64,000 nucleotides of DNA from Pseudoprevotella muciniphila (GCF_003265305.2 NZ_CP033459.1:2480001-2544000); one strand, 5' to 3'. Positions 1-9,437 are shown, counted from the first letter of the stretch. The notes: generated by a model not told the origin, from the letters alone. Numbers and translations: made by a program.

Positions 1-852
1 TACGACCTGGCACCCTCCACCGGCTTCCGGTCGCAGGTGATGAACGCCGGCGAACTGCAAAACCGCGGTTTCGACATAACGCTCAATGTCATAGCCCTTC
101 AGAACGTGAAGAAACAACTCTACTGGACCATTTCTGCAAACGCCAACCACAACAGGAACAAAATCCGCAAGATTTCCGACTATCTCCGCAAACTGAACGA
201 AGCACAACTTGCCACAGCCGGTGCACCGCTGCCCGTCTATCAGGAAGGGCAGAGCACATCCACGCTCTACACCGTGCGTTCATTGGGCATCGACCCTGTA
301 ACAGGTCAGGAAGTCTATCTCAAGCGCGACGGAACAAAGACGTTCACGTGGGACGCAGCAGACAAAGTGCCCGTAGGACATACCACACCCGACGTCAGCG
401 GAACCATCAGTTCTTCGCTCTCATGGCGCGACTTCACGGCAACAGTGGGCTTTACCTACCACTGGGGCGGTGTGCAGTATAACCAGACACTCGTCGATAA
501 ACTCGAAAACCGCAGCATAGCCTTCAATATGGACGAGCGTGCTGCAGAAAACCGTTGGACCACACCAGGCGACGTGGCAATGTACAGACCCATCGACCCG
601 GCAGGCTCGCAGACACCGCAGAGCAGCCGTTTCATCATGGACGACAACGAACTCAAATGCTCAACCATCAGCCTCGGCTATCGTTTCAGCAGCAACAGGT
701 ACAAGTTCCTCCGTCCGCTTAGTATAGACATGGCAAGCCTCTCGTTCACTACCAACGAACTCTTCCGGCTGTCCTCCATCAAGATGGAGCGCGGACTCGG
801 CTATCCTTTCGCACGTAGTTTCACGTTCTCACTAAATATCATATTCAAGTAA
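1..852 (+). CDS. SusC/RagA-family TonB-dependent outer-membrane receptor, C-terminal part
   Basis: The frame is open from base 1 and ends at the TAA at 850-852, so about 283 C-terminal residues are visible and the plug and most of the barrel lie upstream of the window. The residues alternate in amphipathic beta strands typical of a barrel, with phrases such as FDITLNV, TVGFTYHWGG and ISLGYRFS, and the chain ends in a strand with a terminal Phe-Lys, as in SusC proteins. It is followed 20 bp later by a SusD-like gene, the standard pairing: SusC forms the transporter and SusD the lid. In the family it imports an oligomeric nutrient using TonB energy. The substrate cannot be read from this fragment. 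Confidence 0.93.
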   Translation, partial: YDLAPSTGFRSQVMNAGELQNRGFDITLNVIALQNVKKQLYWTISANANHNRNKIRKISDYLRKLNEAQLATAGAPLPVYQEGQSTSTLYTVRSLGIDPVTGQEVYLKRDGTKTFTWDAADKVPVGHTTPDVSGTISSSLSWRDFTATVGFTYHWGGVQYNQTLVDKLENRSIAFNMDERAAENRWTTPGDVAMYRPIDPAGSQTPQSSRFIMDDNELKCSTISLGYRFSSNRYKFLRPLSIDMASLSFTTNELFRLSSIKMERGLGYPFARSFTFSLNIIFK

Positions 853-872
853 AGCCTGAAAAAAGAACTGCA

Positions 873-2291
873 ATGAAAAAATATATATTATCATCCATTT
901 TGATGGCAACCGCCCTCCTCACGAGCGGATGCTCCGACTGGTTTGATGTCAGTCCGAAAACCGACATCAAGGCAGAAGAACTCTTTACCACAGAGAACGG
1001 CTTCCGGAGTGCTCTCGCAGGACTGTATATCTCCATGACGGACGATGATGCTTACGGCGACAACCTGTCTTTCGGCATGCTCGACCAGATGGCGCAACTC
1101 TATGATATGATACCCGACGGAACAACGTCGCGCGATGCCATCTACATCTACGACGTGCATACCAACGGCTACGACACCAAGACCAAACTCGAGCGCTCGT
1201 GGCTGAAGGCATACAACATCATAGCCAACTGCAACAACCTCCTAAAATGGCTCGACGCAAACGGTGCAGAAGTCATACGAAGCAGTCAGGACCGCGACAA
1301 CCTACGGGCAGAAGCACTCGCCATTAGGGCTTACCTGCATTTCGACCTCCTCAGAGGTTGGGGACCGATCTACAAGAACGACAGCACAGCACGCTGCATC
1401 CCTTACCGCACTATAGCCGATGCCAGCCGTCAGCCGCTGCTCACCGCCAACGAGGTGGCACATAAGGTGCTCAACGATCTCAACGAAGCGATGCGCTTGC
1501 TTTCCTATGAGAAAAACCTCAGTCTCGCAGCAGACAAGGAACGTAGATTCAGATTCAATTATTACGCAGTAGAAGCACTCATGGCGCGCGTGTACTGCTG
1601 GATGGACGATGCCGATAATGCAGTGCTCCACGCACAGAATGTCATCGCAAACAGCGGACTGACGTTGCAGACATCAAATGCCGGCGACCCGGTGCTGTTC
1701 AACGAATGTCTCTGTGCACTCAACCTCTACAGAATGTCTGACAATATGTCCGCCAAATTTGCAGAAGGTCCGAAGTTCACTACACAGTACTATATCGGTA
1801 CACAGTCCCTCAACACCATCTTCGAGTCAACAGGAACAAGCAGCGATGTTGATTTTCGTGCCAAGTCGGCGGCATTCATACGCTATGATGCACAGCAACA
1901 GGCAATCTCGCGGAAATATATAGACAATCCCAACGGCGCCATACCACTCATCCGACTGCCGGAAATGTATTATATCCTGGCGCAGATGTCGCCACTCGAA
2001 GAAGGTGCAAAATACGTCAATGCCGTGAGAAACGCGCGTGGATATTCCACATCGACGAATATCAGCGAATTCTTCGACGAATTGTATCGCGATGATGTGA
2101 TGGATGCTGAAGTGAGGAAGGAATTCTATGCAGAAGGACAGTATTTCTTTTTCCTCAAGCAGCATGAAATCACATGGTTCTACAACTGCCCCGCAGGTTT
2201 TTCTGCAGAGAAGTTTGTCTTCCCGCTGCCTGATGCAGAAATAGAATATGGGTGGACGGCAGACAGTGCAACGCAGGAGACTGACAAATAA
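873..2291 (+). CDS. SusD/RagB-family nutrient-binding lipoprotein
   Basis: This is a 472-residue lipoprotein with a lipobox ending at Cys20 (LLTSGC). The start of the mature part, SDWFDVSPKTDIKAEELF, is the classic SusD N-terminus, and helices resembling the TPR-like fold follow (RAEALAIRAYLHFDLLRGWG near 150). The C-terminal part has the usual IPLIRLPEMYYILAQ and a late EFYAEGQYFFFLK segment. It is expected on the cell surface, binding substrate and closing over the SusC partner just upstream. Its length is somewhat short for the family but complete. No glycoside hydrolase lies downstream, so a glycan substrate should not be assumed. Confidence 0.95.
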   Translation: MKKYILSSILMATALLTSGCSDWFDVSPKTDIKAEELFTTENGFRSALAGLYISMTDDDAYGDNLSFGMLDQMAQLYDMIPDGTTSRDAIYIYDVHTNGYDTKTKLERSWLKAYNIIANCNNLLKWLDANGAEVIRSSQDRDNLRAEALAIRAYLHFDLLRGWGPIYKNDSTARCIPYRTIADASRQPLLTANEVAHKVLNDLNEAMRLLSYEKNLSLAADKERRFRFNYYAVEALMARVYCWMDDADNAVLHAQNVIANSGLTLQTSNAGDPVLFNECLCALNLYRMSDNMSAKFAEGPKFTTQYYIGTQSLNTIFESTGTSSDVDFRAKSAAFIRYDAQQQAISRKYIDNPNGAIPLIRLPEMYYILAQMSPLEEGAKYVNAVRNARGYSTSTNISEFFDELYRDDVMDAEVRKEFYAEGQYFFFLKQHEITWFYNCPAGFSAEKFVFPLPDAEIEYGWTADSATQETDK

Positions 2292-2332
2292 TGAACTGAA
2301 ATACCTATAGCAAAATAAAACACTCTTATGAT

Positions 2333-3622
2333 ATGAACAAATTGCTGAATTACATACTGTCAACAGTCATCGTTCTCACGTTCTTCTCGGCATGCACACA
2401 GGAGGAAGTGGACGTCTTCGCGCCCGGTAATGATGGTGCCTATTTCAGACCGAACAGCAATGGCAGCATGGACACCACAGTGAACTTCGCCAATCATCTG
2501 CTCGACGAAACACCAGAAGTGTCCATACCTATTGACGTCTCCATTCTCGGCTATATCAACGGCACAGGAACGCGGCGCGCAGTCATCAAAACTAAACCCG
2601 TTGAGGGCTATGACATGGCTGATGTGGCAGTGGACGAACTCGTCTTCGAAGCGGGCGAATATCAGAAATCGGTGAACGTCAGGGTATCGCCGCCCGACAC
2701 GATGGGGAAAGTGTATGCCGTATGTCTCTATTTCGATAGCGAAGACCCGGCATCACAACTCGGAATGGGCATCAATGGCAGAACGGAATTTACGATATAT
2801 GTCACGGAAAGTTATTCACGCCCGTCCAACTGGAACTCCAGCCTCTCGCTTTATCTCGGGGCATGGAGCGTGGAAAAGCACAAATTCATGGTGCATGTTC
2901 TCCACGACGACCAGTACACACAGTCGAGCAACTGGGGAGATTTCTCTAATTTCAACAAACTCGCAGTGGATAGTGCAAGGAAGTATAATCAGGCACACCC
3001 CGACGATCCGCTGCCGTTTGCCATTCCCTTCGTGGAGTATTGTACATACGACACACCGCCCTACTATTGGGGACCGCAGCAGGAGAAGTTCTTCGGCACA
3101 TATACCTCACAACACTTCGTCTCGCTCGCAAAGGCTCTCAATATGACCACACAGAACGAGGTCGCTCTCGTCGGGACCAACGATGAAGCAGTACTCGCAG
3201 AGAACAACAGGCAGGCAGTGAGGGGCATGATGGTGCAGTATAACGAATATTACAGTTGGTACTATCTCAATGCGACAGACTATGAGGATTTTATCAATAT
3301 CCCTGTTTTGCCAAATATTGATTACGACGTGGTGAAACCCAAGATGTGGAGCGAAGAACCCTCTGCAGAAGTGGTAAGAAACTATTACGGAGAGTATTCG
3401 CCGGAAAAGTATAGATTCATCCTCAGGACCCTTTCGGCAGCGCTCGGCAGCAATTTCACGCTTGCACGGCTCTTCCCGATGGATATCTTCTATGACTTTA
3501 ATGGTCAGCTGAATGTGAATTGGAACAGCAAACTCGATGGCGAAAATCTCATGAAGCAGTATCACGACATCGTAAAGGCTGCATACGACAACACTCCGGG
3601 ATTAGGATTCGAAATACCATAA
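2333..3622 (+). CDS. DUF4843-family lipoprotein of a SusC/D operon
   Basis: This is a 429-residue lipoprotein with its lipobox at Cys21 (TFFSAC). The region after the lipobox, with DVFAPGNDGAYFRPN and then paired beta strands (VSIPIDVSILGYINGTGTRRA, in two pieces), resembles the DUF4843 family, which is found almost only beside susC/susD in Bacteroidetes. The second half is Tyr- and Trp-rich and may be surface exposed. It is 41 bp behind susD and in the same orientation, so it is probably co-transcribed. Its role is unknown; an accessory surface binding function is the usual inference. Confidence 0.85.
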   Translation: MNKLLNYILSTVIVLTFFSACTQEEVDVFAPGNDGAYFRPNSNGSMDTTVNFANHLLDETPEVSIPIDVSILGYINGTGTRRAVIKTKPVEGYDMADVAVDELVFEAGEYQKSVNVRVSPPDTMGKVYAVCLYFDSEDPASQLGMGINGRTEFTIYVTESYSRPSNWNSSLSLYLGAWSVEKHKFMVHVLHDDQYTQSSNWGDFSNFNKLAVDSARKYNQAHPDDPLPFAIPFVEYCTYDTPPYYWGPQQEKFFGTYTSQHFVSLAKALNMTTQNEVALVGTNDEAVLAENNRQAVRGMMVQYNEYYSWYYLNATDYEDFINIPVLPNIDYDVVKPKMWSEEPSAEVVRNYYGEYSPEKYRFILRTLSAALGSNFTLARLFPMDIFYDFNGQLNVNWNSKLDGENLMKQYHDIVKAAYDNTPGLGFEIP

Positions 3623-3673
3623 TACAGCATTTTTATCACACTTTCTATTGTTTTTCATAAGAAACGTACAACA

Positions 3674-5320
3674 ATGAAAAGAATAACATATTGCCTGACC
3701 ATATTGACCGCCCTGTTGCTCTCTTCGTGCTATGAAGATAAAGGCAACTACGACTACGATTTTGAAAATCTCAACTCGGTGGACGGCATCACCTTCAGTC
3801 CGACACCCTATAGGGGTATTCACGGCGAAACAGTGGAGTTTATCCAGCCTATGGGTAATGATACCGTAGGCAGATTATTAGCCACGGTGGAGCAGTCCAT
3901 CGGAGAAAGTATAGACAACCTCGATTTCAAGTGGACAGTGACGGGAGAAGACTTCAGCGGAGTGTTCTATACGAAAGGGTATGTTGACCTTCCGCTCAAA
4001 GCAGGGCAGACTACAACCTATAACGTCATGCTCGAAGTGAAGGACCCTGTAACCACACTTGCACACTATGCGAAAGTGTATGTTTCCACACGTCCGCTCT
4101 ATAAGAACTCGCTCTTTGTACTCCATGGTACAGGACCTGGCGCCATGAAACTTGGAAATGTGTCGCAGATAGGAGACCAACACCAACTCTATGCCGATGC
4201 CTGGGAGTATGCACACCCCGGCAGCGAAAATCCTTTTGCATACGCAGTGGGCATGACGTATGGTGCCTATTACGACTTCAAAATAGGTGAATCGGTCAAT
4301 CTCGCAGTGTTCAACAATAACGGCACATCCGGCATTTATAATCCATACGGACTGGTACAGAAATATTCTGCCAACTATGTGTTGCCGCAGACGGGAGAGG
4401 CTTTCATCGTGTCGAAATATGGACAGGCAGGCGATGCAACAACCCTCACAGACTACCATTATGTCATAGCACGCGACGGAAGAGTGGCTATGGCAAGGTC
4501 GTTCCTGTGCTACCATATTCCGGCGCTGCAAACCACTGACCCGCTTGATGTGGGGACAGACTATGAAGTCACGGCAGGAGCCATTCTCGGAAGCAATACC
4601 GTGTTCTGGGATGCCAAGAACCAGCGGTTCATCTATGTGGGCAAAGGCGACTTTTTTGGTATGGACGAAGCAAACGCACGTGAACAGGCACAGATGACAA
4701 TGCCTATGCTTGATGCAGAGGTGGATTTCTCAAAACTCTCCGCAACGCTCTCTCCAAAAGGAAAGACAGCCCTGTATGCCTATGTGAACGACCGCGAGAA
4801 CTACGAATATGCGCATGCATTCTTCATCTTTGCTGACGCAGCAGGAAATATGTATCGCTACGAACTCACACCCAAGGATACGAAGGGCGGTGCAGGTGCT
4901 GACGAACCCGCATACACTATTGAGGCAATGCGACTGCCAAATATTCGGACAACACAACTGCGGACAGGCACGCTGACGTATAATGCACTCTTCTCCACTA
5001 ACTACCTCTTCTATGCCAATGGAGGGGAAGTGGTGCGCTATAACGCACAGAACGGCGACAAACAGACCGTCTATCAGGCACCGGATGGATGGAGCGTGTC
5101 GTGCATCAAGTTCCGCACAGGCGACCCCAACGCGTTCTCTGGCGACCTCGGCAGATGGCTGTCCATAGGAATGACAAAGGGCAGTGAAGGTGCAGTGGCT
5201 GAAATGCGACTCACCAATTCGGCGGATATCGACAATACCGTTGCGCCTGTTCTGCATACAGGGTTCGGTCCGGTAGTGGATGTGCAGTTTGCACCGCTTT
5301 ATTACTATCAGTCGGAATAA
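3674..5320 (+). CDS. PKD-like family lipoprotein of a SusC/D operon
   Basis: This is a 548-residue lipoprotein with Cys19 as the lipid site (LLLSSC). The mature start, YEDKGNYDYDFENLNSV, is the hallmark of the PKD-like family that accompanies SusC/D and DUF4843 genes. An Ig/PKD-like domain occupies roughly residues 30-150 (FKWTVTGEDFSG). It is followed by a long beta-rich region that reads like propeller blades, each with an aromatic strand such as YRYELTP or FYANGGEVVRYNA. It is probably anchored on the outer face of the outer membrane and helps capture the same substrate. The gap to the preceding gene is 51 bp and to the next only 9 bp, supporting one operon. Confidence 0.85.
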   Translation: MKRITYCLTILTALLLSSCYEDKGNYDYDFENLNSVDGITFSPTPYRGIHGETVEFIQPMGNDTVGRLLATVEQSIGESIDNLDFKWTVTGEDFSGVFYTKGYVDLPLKAGQTTTYNVMLEVKDPVTTLAHYAKVYVSTRPLYKNSLFVLHGTGPGAMKLGNVSQIGDQHQLYADAWEYAHPGSENPFAYAVGMTYGAYYDFKIGESVNLAVFNNNGTSGIYNPYGLVQKYSANYVLPQTGEAFIVSKYGQAGDATTLTDYHYVIARDGRVAMARSFLCYHIPALQTTDPLDVGTDYEVTAGAILGSNTVFWDAKNQRFIYVGKGDFFGMDEANAREQAQMTMPMLDAEVDFSKLSATLSPKGKTALYAYVNDRENYEYAHAFFIFADAAGNMYRYELTPKDTKGGAGADEPAYTIEAMRLPNIRTTQLRTGTLTYNALFSTNYLFYANGGEVVRYNAQNGDKQTVYQAPDGWSVSCIKFRTGDPNAFSGDLGRWLSIGMTKGSEGAVAEMRLTNSADIDNTVAPVLHTGFGPVVDVQFAPLYYYQSE

Positions 5321-5329
5321 AAAAATGAA

Positions 5330-7543
5330 ATGAAACAAAAACTGATTTTAGTATTCTTCTCGCTGTTCGCTCTGAATATGGTGCGTGCGCAGCACATTGC
5401 CGATCTTTCGCGTCTCGTGATGGAGGCAGAAAAGGGTGATGCACTCGCCATGACACAACTCGGAAAACTCTATCTTCAGGGAGAACGCATAAAACCTGAC
5501 ACTGCGAAGGCGTATGCCTATTTTCAGAATGCTGCAAGGCAAGGACTGCCGGAAGCAGCCTACTATCAGGCAAAATGTCTGGAGAACGGCTATGGTATAG
5601 TAGTTGATGAAGAACGCGCCGTAAGACTGTACGAAACAGCCTTTGAATGGATTGTGCAGCAGGCAGACAGCGGCAACCTTGAATGTCAGTTATTCCTCGT
5701 GCGGCGTTATGCAGAAGGTATTGGTACGGAGCGCGATATGCTGAAGGCTGCGGTCTGGATGGCAAAAGCGGCAGAGGCAGGAAGTCCTGAGGCGCAATAT
5801 GCCCTGAGCCACTGTTATAATTCGGGCGAGGGGGTGAACAAGGACGATCAACTTGCTGCACGATGGTGTCTGACGGCTGCCGAAAACGGACTCGCCGAGG
5901 CGCAATATGAAACGGCACAGAGGTTCTTCAGGGGAGAAGGACTCAATAAAAGCGAATCGAAGGCTGTCAGTTGGCTCACAAAGGCAGCCGCACAGAATTA
6001 TGGTCCTGCACAATATGCCCTCGCACAATGCTATGAAGAAGGTACGGGGGTGAAGCGTCAAGCCGAGAAAGCCAAACTCCTGTATGAGCAGGCAGCACAG
6101 AATGGTGTGAACGAGGCTGTCCTGAAAACGGCGCAGACATACGCCACGAAAGGCGATGAAGCAGCAAAGGCTGTGGAGTGGCTCAGGCAGGCTGCCGCTC
6201 AGGGCGATGATGCAGCGATGTGTGAACTCGCGAAGAGATACATGAAGGGCGATGGGGTGGAGAAGGATGTTGCAAAAGCCGCAGAACTCTACCGCAAGGC
6301 AGCGCAGAAGGGCAATCCTGAGGCACAGAATGCCTGGGGAGACTGTCTGCTTAATGGAGTAGGGACGGAGAAGGATGTGGAGCAGGCAGCAACTATGTAT
6401 GCCAGGGCAGCAGAGAAAGGGTATGCCGTGGCACAGAGAAATCTCGCAGACTGTTACCTCGAAGGTATAGGAGTGGATAAGAATTCGGCACTCGCTGCAG
6501 CACATTACCTCTCAGCAGCCAATCAGGGCGACATACAGGCACAGAGTGCACTCGGCGAATGTTATCTCAGTGGAGTGGGAGTGGATAAAAATCCTGTTCA
6601 GGCAGTCTTGTGGCTTACGAAGGCAGCAGATGCCGGAGATCCGGCAGCGCAGGAAAGTCTCGGAGAGTGTTACTACAATGGAGACGGGGTGAAGAAAGAC
6701 CTTAAAAAGGCTTTCCGTCTGTACGAAAAAGCAGCAGAGGCAGGCGATGCCGATGCGCAGTATAGCCTGGGATGGTGCTACGAGAAAGGCGAAGGAACAG
6801 GACGCGACATGAAGAAAGCAGTGGAGTGGTACACCAAGTCTGCCATGCAGGATAACGCAGAGGCGCAGTGCTGTCTCGGAAATAGGTATTACAATGGTGA
6901 AGGCGTGGAGCGCAATCTGCAAAAGGCAGCGGAGTGGTATGAAAAGGCTGCAGATGAAGGAGTGGCAGAGGCGCAATACAATCTGGCACTGTGCTATCTC
7001 AATGGAGAAGGGGTGGAGAAGAATGAAAGTATGGCAAGACGCTACCTCGAAGATGCAGCAGAACAGGATCTCGCAGATGCGCAGTTCAGGCTCGGAGAAT
7101 GTTACGCCAACGGTATAGCCGTAACGAAGGATATGGAAGAGGCTGTGGCATGCTATGAAGATGCTGCCGAACAGAACCATGCCGAAGCGCTCAATGCCCT
7201 CGGCGACTGCTATTATCTCGCAAAAGGCGTTAGTCAGGACTATAACCGTGCCTTCAGTTATTATCAGAAAGCAGCCGAATTAGGAAATATGGCGGCTGTC
7301 AACAATATAGGCGATTGTTATCTCAACGGGCGCGGCACACCGTCTGACCATAAGCGTGCCGTACAACTCTTCCGCCAGGCAGCAGAAAAGAATGTACCCG
7401 ATGCCATGTACAACATAGGCTGGTGCTACGAATATGGCAAGGGCGTCTCGCAAAGCAAGACAATGGCGAAATATTGGTACGAAAAAGCAGCAAAGGCAGG
7501 ACAGAAAAACGCCGTCATTGCCTTACAAAGAAACAATCTCTGA
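5330..7543 (+). CDS. Secreted Sel1-like repeat protein (about 19 repeats)
   Basis: This 737-residue protein has a signal peptide (residues 1 to about 21, ending VRAQ) and is otherwise almost entirely Sel1-like repeats. Each unit is about 36 residues with the pattern A-x2-LG-x-CY-x-GxGV-x-KD-x2-KA-x3-Y-x-KAA. Such repeats form an alpha-solenoid used for protein binding. There is no lipobox, so a periplasmic location is likely. It starts 9 bp after the PKD-like gene and looks like the last gene of the SusC/D operon, which is not a usual partner for that set. Minor variants of the repeat (for example CLENGYGIVVDEERA) show the array is old rather than a recent expansion. Confidence 0.9.
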   Translation: MKQKLILVFFSLFALNMVRAQHIADLSRLVMEAEKGDALAMTQLGKLYLQGERIKPDTAKAYAYFQNAARQGLPEAAYYQAKCLENGYGIVVDEERAVRLYETAFEWIVQQADSGNLECQLFLVRRYAEGIGTERDMLKAAVWMAKAAEAGSPEAQYALSHCYNSGEGVNKDDQLAARWCLTAAENGLAEAQYETAQRFFRGEGLNKSESKAVSWLTKAAAQNYGPAQYALAQCYEEGTGVKRQAEKAKLLYEQAAQNGVNEAVLKTAQTYATKGDEAAKAVEWLRQAAAQGDDAAMCELAKRYMKGDGVEKDVAKAAELYRKAAQKGNPEAQNAWGDCLLNGVGTEKDVEQAATMYARAAEKGYAVAQRNLADCYLEGIGVDKNSALAAAHYLSAANQGDIQAQSALGECYLSGVGVDKNPVQAVLWLTKAADAGDPAAQESLGECYYNGDGVKKDLKKAFRLYEKAAEAGDADAQYSLGWCYEKGEGTGRDMKKAVEWYTKSAMQDNAEAQCCLGNRYYNGEGVERNLQKAAEWYEKAADEGVAEAQYNLALCYLNGEGVEKNESMARRYLEDAAEQDLADAQFRLGECYANGIAVTKDMEEAVACYEDAAEQNHAEALNALGDCYYLAKGVSQDYNRAFSYYQKAAELGNMAAVNNIGDCYLNGRGTPSDHKRAVQLFRQAAEKNVPDAMYNIGWCYEYGKGVSQSKTMAKYWYEKAAKAGQKNAVIALQRNNL

Positions 7544-7591
7544 TTACAGCTGAATATAAAGAAATAATTGTCAGCTCTTTGATTATATGAA

Positions 7592-7642
7592 CTCTCGCAG
7601 ATTACGCTGATAGCGCAGAAAAAATCTGTGAAGTCAGCGAGC
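7592..7642. repeat. Palindromic CTCGCAGATT/AATCTGTGA repeat, upstream copy
   Basis: This is an imperfect palindrome: the left arm carries CTCGCAGATTACGCTGA and the right arm AATCTGTGAAGTCAGCGAG. It is the shortest of three related copies and sits 26 bp before the GxxExxY gene. The other two copies lie just after that gene. Confidence 0.75.
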
Positions 7643-7667
7643 GACAAACAAGAACTAAGTTCGATAT

Positions 7668-8045
7668 ATGAACGAAGACGAAATAACATACAAAATAAGG
7701 GGAGCCATCTTCAAAGTGTACAACGAACTTGGTCCTGGCCTTTTAGAATCTGTCTATGAGGCTGCACTACTATATCAACTTCGCAAAGATGGTTTATATG
7801 TGGAGAGTCAGAAGAGACTCGATGTATATTTCGATGGCAACTTGCTTCCTGTGGATTTCAGACTTGATATTGTAGTAGAGGACAAAGTAATTATTGAACT
7901 GAAATCGGTTGAGATGTTGAAAGATGTGCATAAGAAACAACTGCTTACTTATCTGAAAATATCCGGAAGAAAAATCGGGTTGCTTGTAAACTTCAATACA
8001 ACCGATTTGACAAAAGATATTGTGAGAATAGTGAATGGATTGTAA
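7668..8045 (+). CDS. GxxExxY protein (PDDEXK_3 family), nuclease-like fold
   Basis: This is a 125-residue protein of the GxxExxY family; the name motif is read as GPGLLESVYE near residues 20-30. The core DFRLDIVVEDKVIIELKSVE carries the D...E-x-K arrangement of PD-(D/E)xK nucleases, and KKQLLTYLKISGRKIGLLVNF closes the domain. Family members are small, have no settled function, and are often multicopy in Bacteroidetes and environmental bacteria. Here it stands alone between related palindromic repeats (one before, two after). This suggests a repeat-associated unit, although mobility is not shown. The start ATG is preceded by an AT-rich leader without a clear Shine-Dalgarno. Confidence 0.9.
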   Translation: MNEDEITYKIRGAIFKVYNELGPGLLESVYEAALLYQLRKDGLYVESQKRLDVYFDGNLLPVDFRLDIVVEDKVIIELKSVEMLKDVHKKQLLTYLKISGRKIGLLVNFNTTDLTKDIVRIVNGL

Positions 8046-8092
8046 AACTCATTGAGAGACCTCTCGCAGATTGAAAACTCGCAGATTGAAAA

Positions 8093-8162
8093 CTCTCGCA
8101 GATCTCGTAGATTTACGCAGATGATGTAGTAAAAATCTGTGAAATCAGCGAAATCAGCGAGC
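8093..8162. repeat. Palindromic repeat, first downstream copy
   Basis: A 70-bp unit beginning CTCTCGCAGATCTCGTAG and ending AATCAGCGAAATCAGCGAGC. The arms are made of TCGCNGATT-like steps with a period of about 10-11 bp and fold on each other imperfectly. Shorter fragments of the left arm (CTCGCAGATTGAAAA) precede it at about 8061-8092. Confidence 0.8.
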
Positions 8163-8180
8163 GAAGACTTTGATTGAAAA

Positions 8181-8249
8181 CTCTCGCAGATCTCGCAGAT
8201 TTAGGCAGATGATGCAGTAAAAATCTGTGAAATCAGCGAAATCAGCGAG
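8181..8249. repeat. Palindromic repeat, second downstream copy
   Basis: This is nearly identical to the copy at 8093-8162, displaced by 88 bp. Differences are few (for example TCGCAGATTTAGGCAGAT in place of TCGTAGATTTACGCAGAT). It ends 9 bp before the asnA stop codon, so it might also act as the 3' hairpin of convergent transcripts. Confidence 0.8.
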
Positions 8250-8257
8250 TGTCTCAA

Positions 8258-9295
8258 CTAAATAAGGGGTATATTGGCAGCGGAGCATTCTTCGCGCATC
8301 GCCTGCGGCCAGATGCTGGCTTGTATCTCACCGATGTGGGCTTTCTGCAGATAGTGCATGCAGAGGCGTGACTGTCCTATACCACCACCAATCGAGAGCG
8401 GCAGGTCGCCGTTGAGCAGGCGTTTGTGGAAATAGAGTTCAAGGCGGTCTTCTTTGCCCGATTCATGAAGTTGGCGTAAGAGTGCTTCCTTGTCCACACG
8501 GATGCCCATCGAACTGAGTTCAAGACCCTGTCCGATAACGTCGTTCCACACCAGTAAGTCACCATTCAATCCTTTAAAGCCTTCAGCATTGGGTGTGCTG
8601 TAGTCGTCATAGTCGGGAGCACGTCCGTCGTGCGGTTTACCATCAGACAATTCACCGCCAATACCTATGATGAATACTGATTTGTGAGCGCGACAGATGG
8701 CATTCTCGCGTTCTTTAGGCGTCATGTCAGGATACATGCGGCAAAGTTCATCGGAGTGGATGAACGTGATTTTTGGAGCCAATACGGAACCCAATTGCGG
8801 GAAACGCTCACGAATGAGGAATTCCGTGCGAAGCATGGCATAGTAGATGTTTTTTACCACACCTTTCAGGTAGTCCAGCGTGCGCTGTTCGGCAGTAATC
8901 ACCTGTTCCCAGTCCCATTGATCCACATAAAGTGAGTGAATGTTGTCGAGTTCTTCGTCGGCGCGGATGGCGTTCATGTCGGTGTAGATGCCATAACCAG
9001 GCTTTACTTTGAAATCGGCAAGCGTCAGGCGCTTCCATTTGGCAAGCGAATGTACCACTTCCGCCTGAGCATCGTTCAGGTCTTTCACGGGGAAACGAAC
9101 CGGGCGTTCTGTTCCGTTCAGGTCATCGTTGATACCCAGACCACTTTGAACAAAAAGGGGACCGGTCACACGACGCAGATGAAGACCTGTAGATAGGTTT
9201 TCCTGAAAAAAATCCTTGATAAGTTTGATGCCCTGCTCTGTTTCGTATTTGTCGAGCAGGGGACGGTAGCCCTCAGGCTTTATCAGTTTGCTCAT
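8258..9295 (-). CDS. asnA: Aspartate--ammonia ligase (asparagine synthetase A)
   Basis: This is a 345-residue cytoplasmic enzyme that makes asparagine from aspartate, ammonia and ATP. It matches AsnA along its length: VTGPLFVQSGLGINDDLNG near residues 43-61, the class II-synthetase-like core (SLYVDQWDWEQVI, FIHSDEL), and the C-terminal GGGIGQSRLCMHYLQKAHIG containing the ATP-binding Arg. The length is normal for the family (about 330-345). It is monocistronic, with a well-formed Bacteroidetes promoter just upstream on the minus strand. Confidence 0.97.
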   Translation of the reverse strand: MSKLIKPEGYRPLLDKYETEQGIKLIKDFFQENLSTGLHLRRVTGPLFVQSGLGINDDLNGTERPVRFPVKDLNDAQAEVVHSLAKWKRLTLADFKVKPGYGIYTDMNAIRADEELDNIHSLYVDQWDWEQVITAEQRTLDYLKGVVKNIYYAMLRTEFLIRERFPQLGSVLAPKITFIHSDELCRMYPDMTPKERENAICRAHKSVFIIGIGGELSDGKPHDGRAPDYDDYSTPNAEGFKGLNGDLLVWNDVIGQGLELSSMGIRVDKEALLRQLHESGKEDRLELYFHKRLLNGDLPLSIGGGIGQSRLCMHYLQKAHIGEIQASIWPQAMREECSAANIPLI

Positions 9296-9320
9296 TGCTC
9301 TCGTTTGTTATAAATTGCGG

Positions 9321-9352
9321 CAAAGATAATGACATATCGCGGATAAAACAAA
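9321..9352 (-). promoter_or_regulatory. asnA promoter (TTTG-N20-TATCTTTG)
   Basis: On the minus strand the -7 element TATCTTTG is at 9328-9321 and the -33 element TTTG at 9352-9349, with 20 bp between them. This matches the Bacteroidetes primary-sigma consensus. The inferred start of transcription is near 9314, leaving a leader of about 20 nt. Confidence 0.75.
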
Positions 9353-9437
9353 CGTTTTTCTTTTATTTTTCAAGAAAAACGCTCATTTTAATTAAAAAAT
9401 TGCATAATTATAAATAATTGCTACATTTAAGTTGCAA

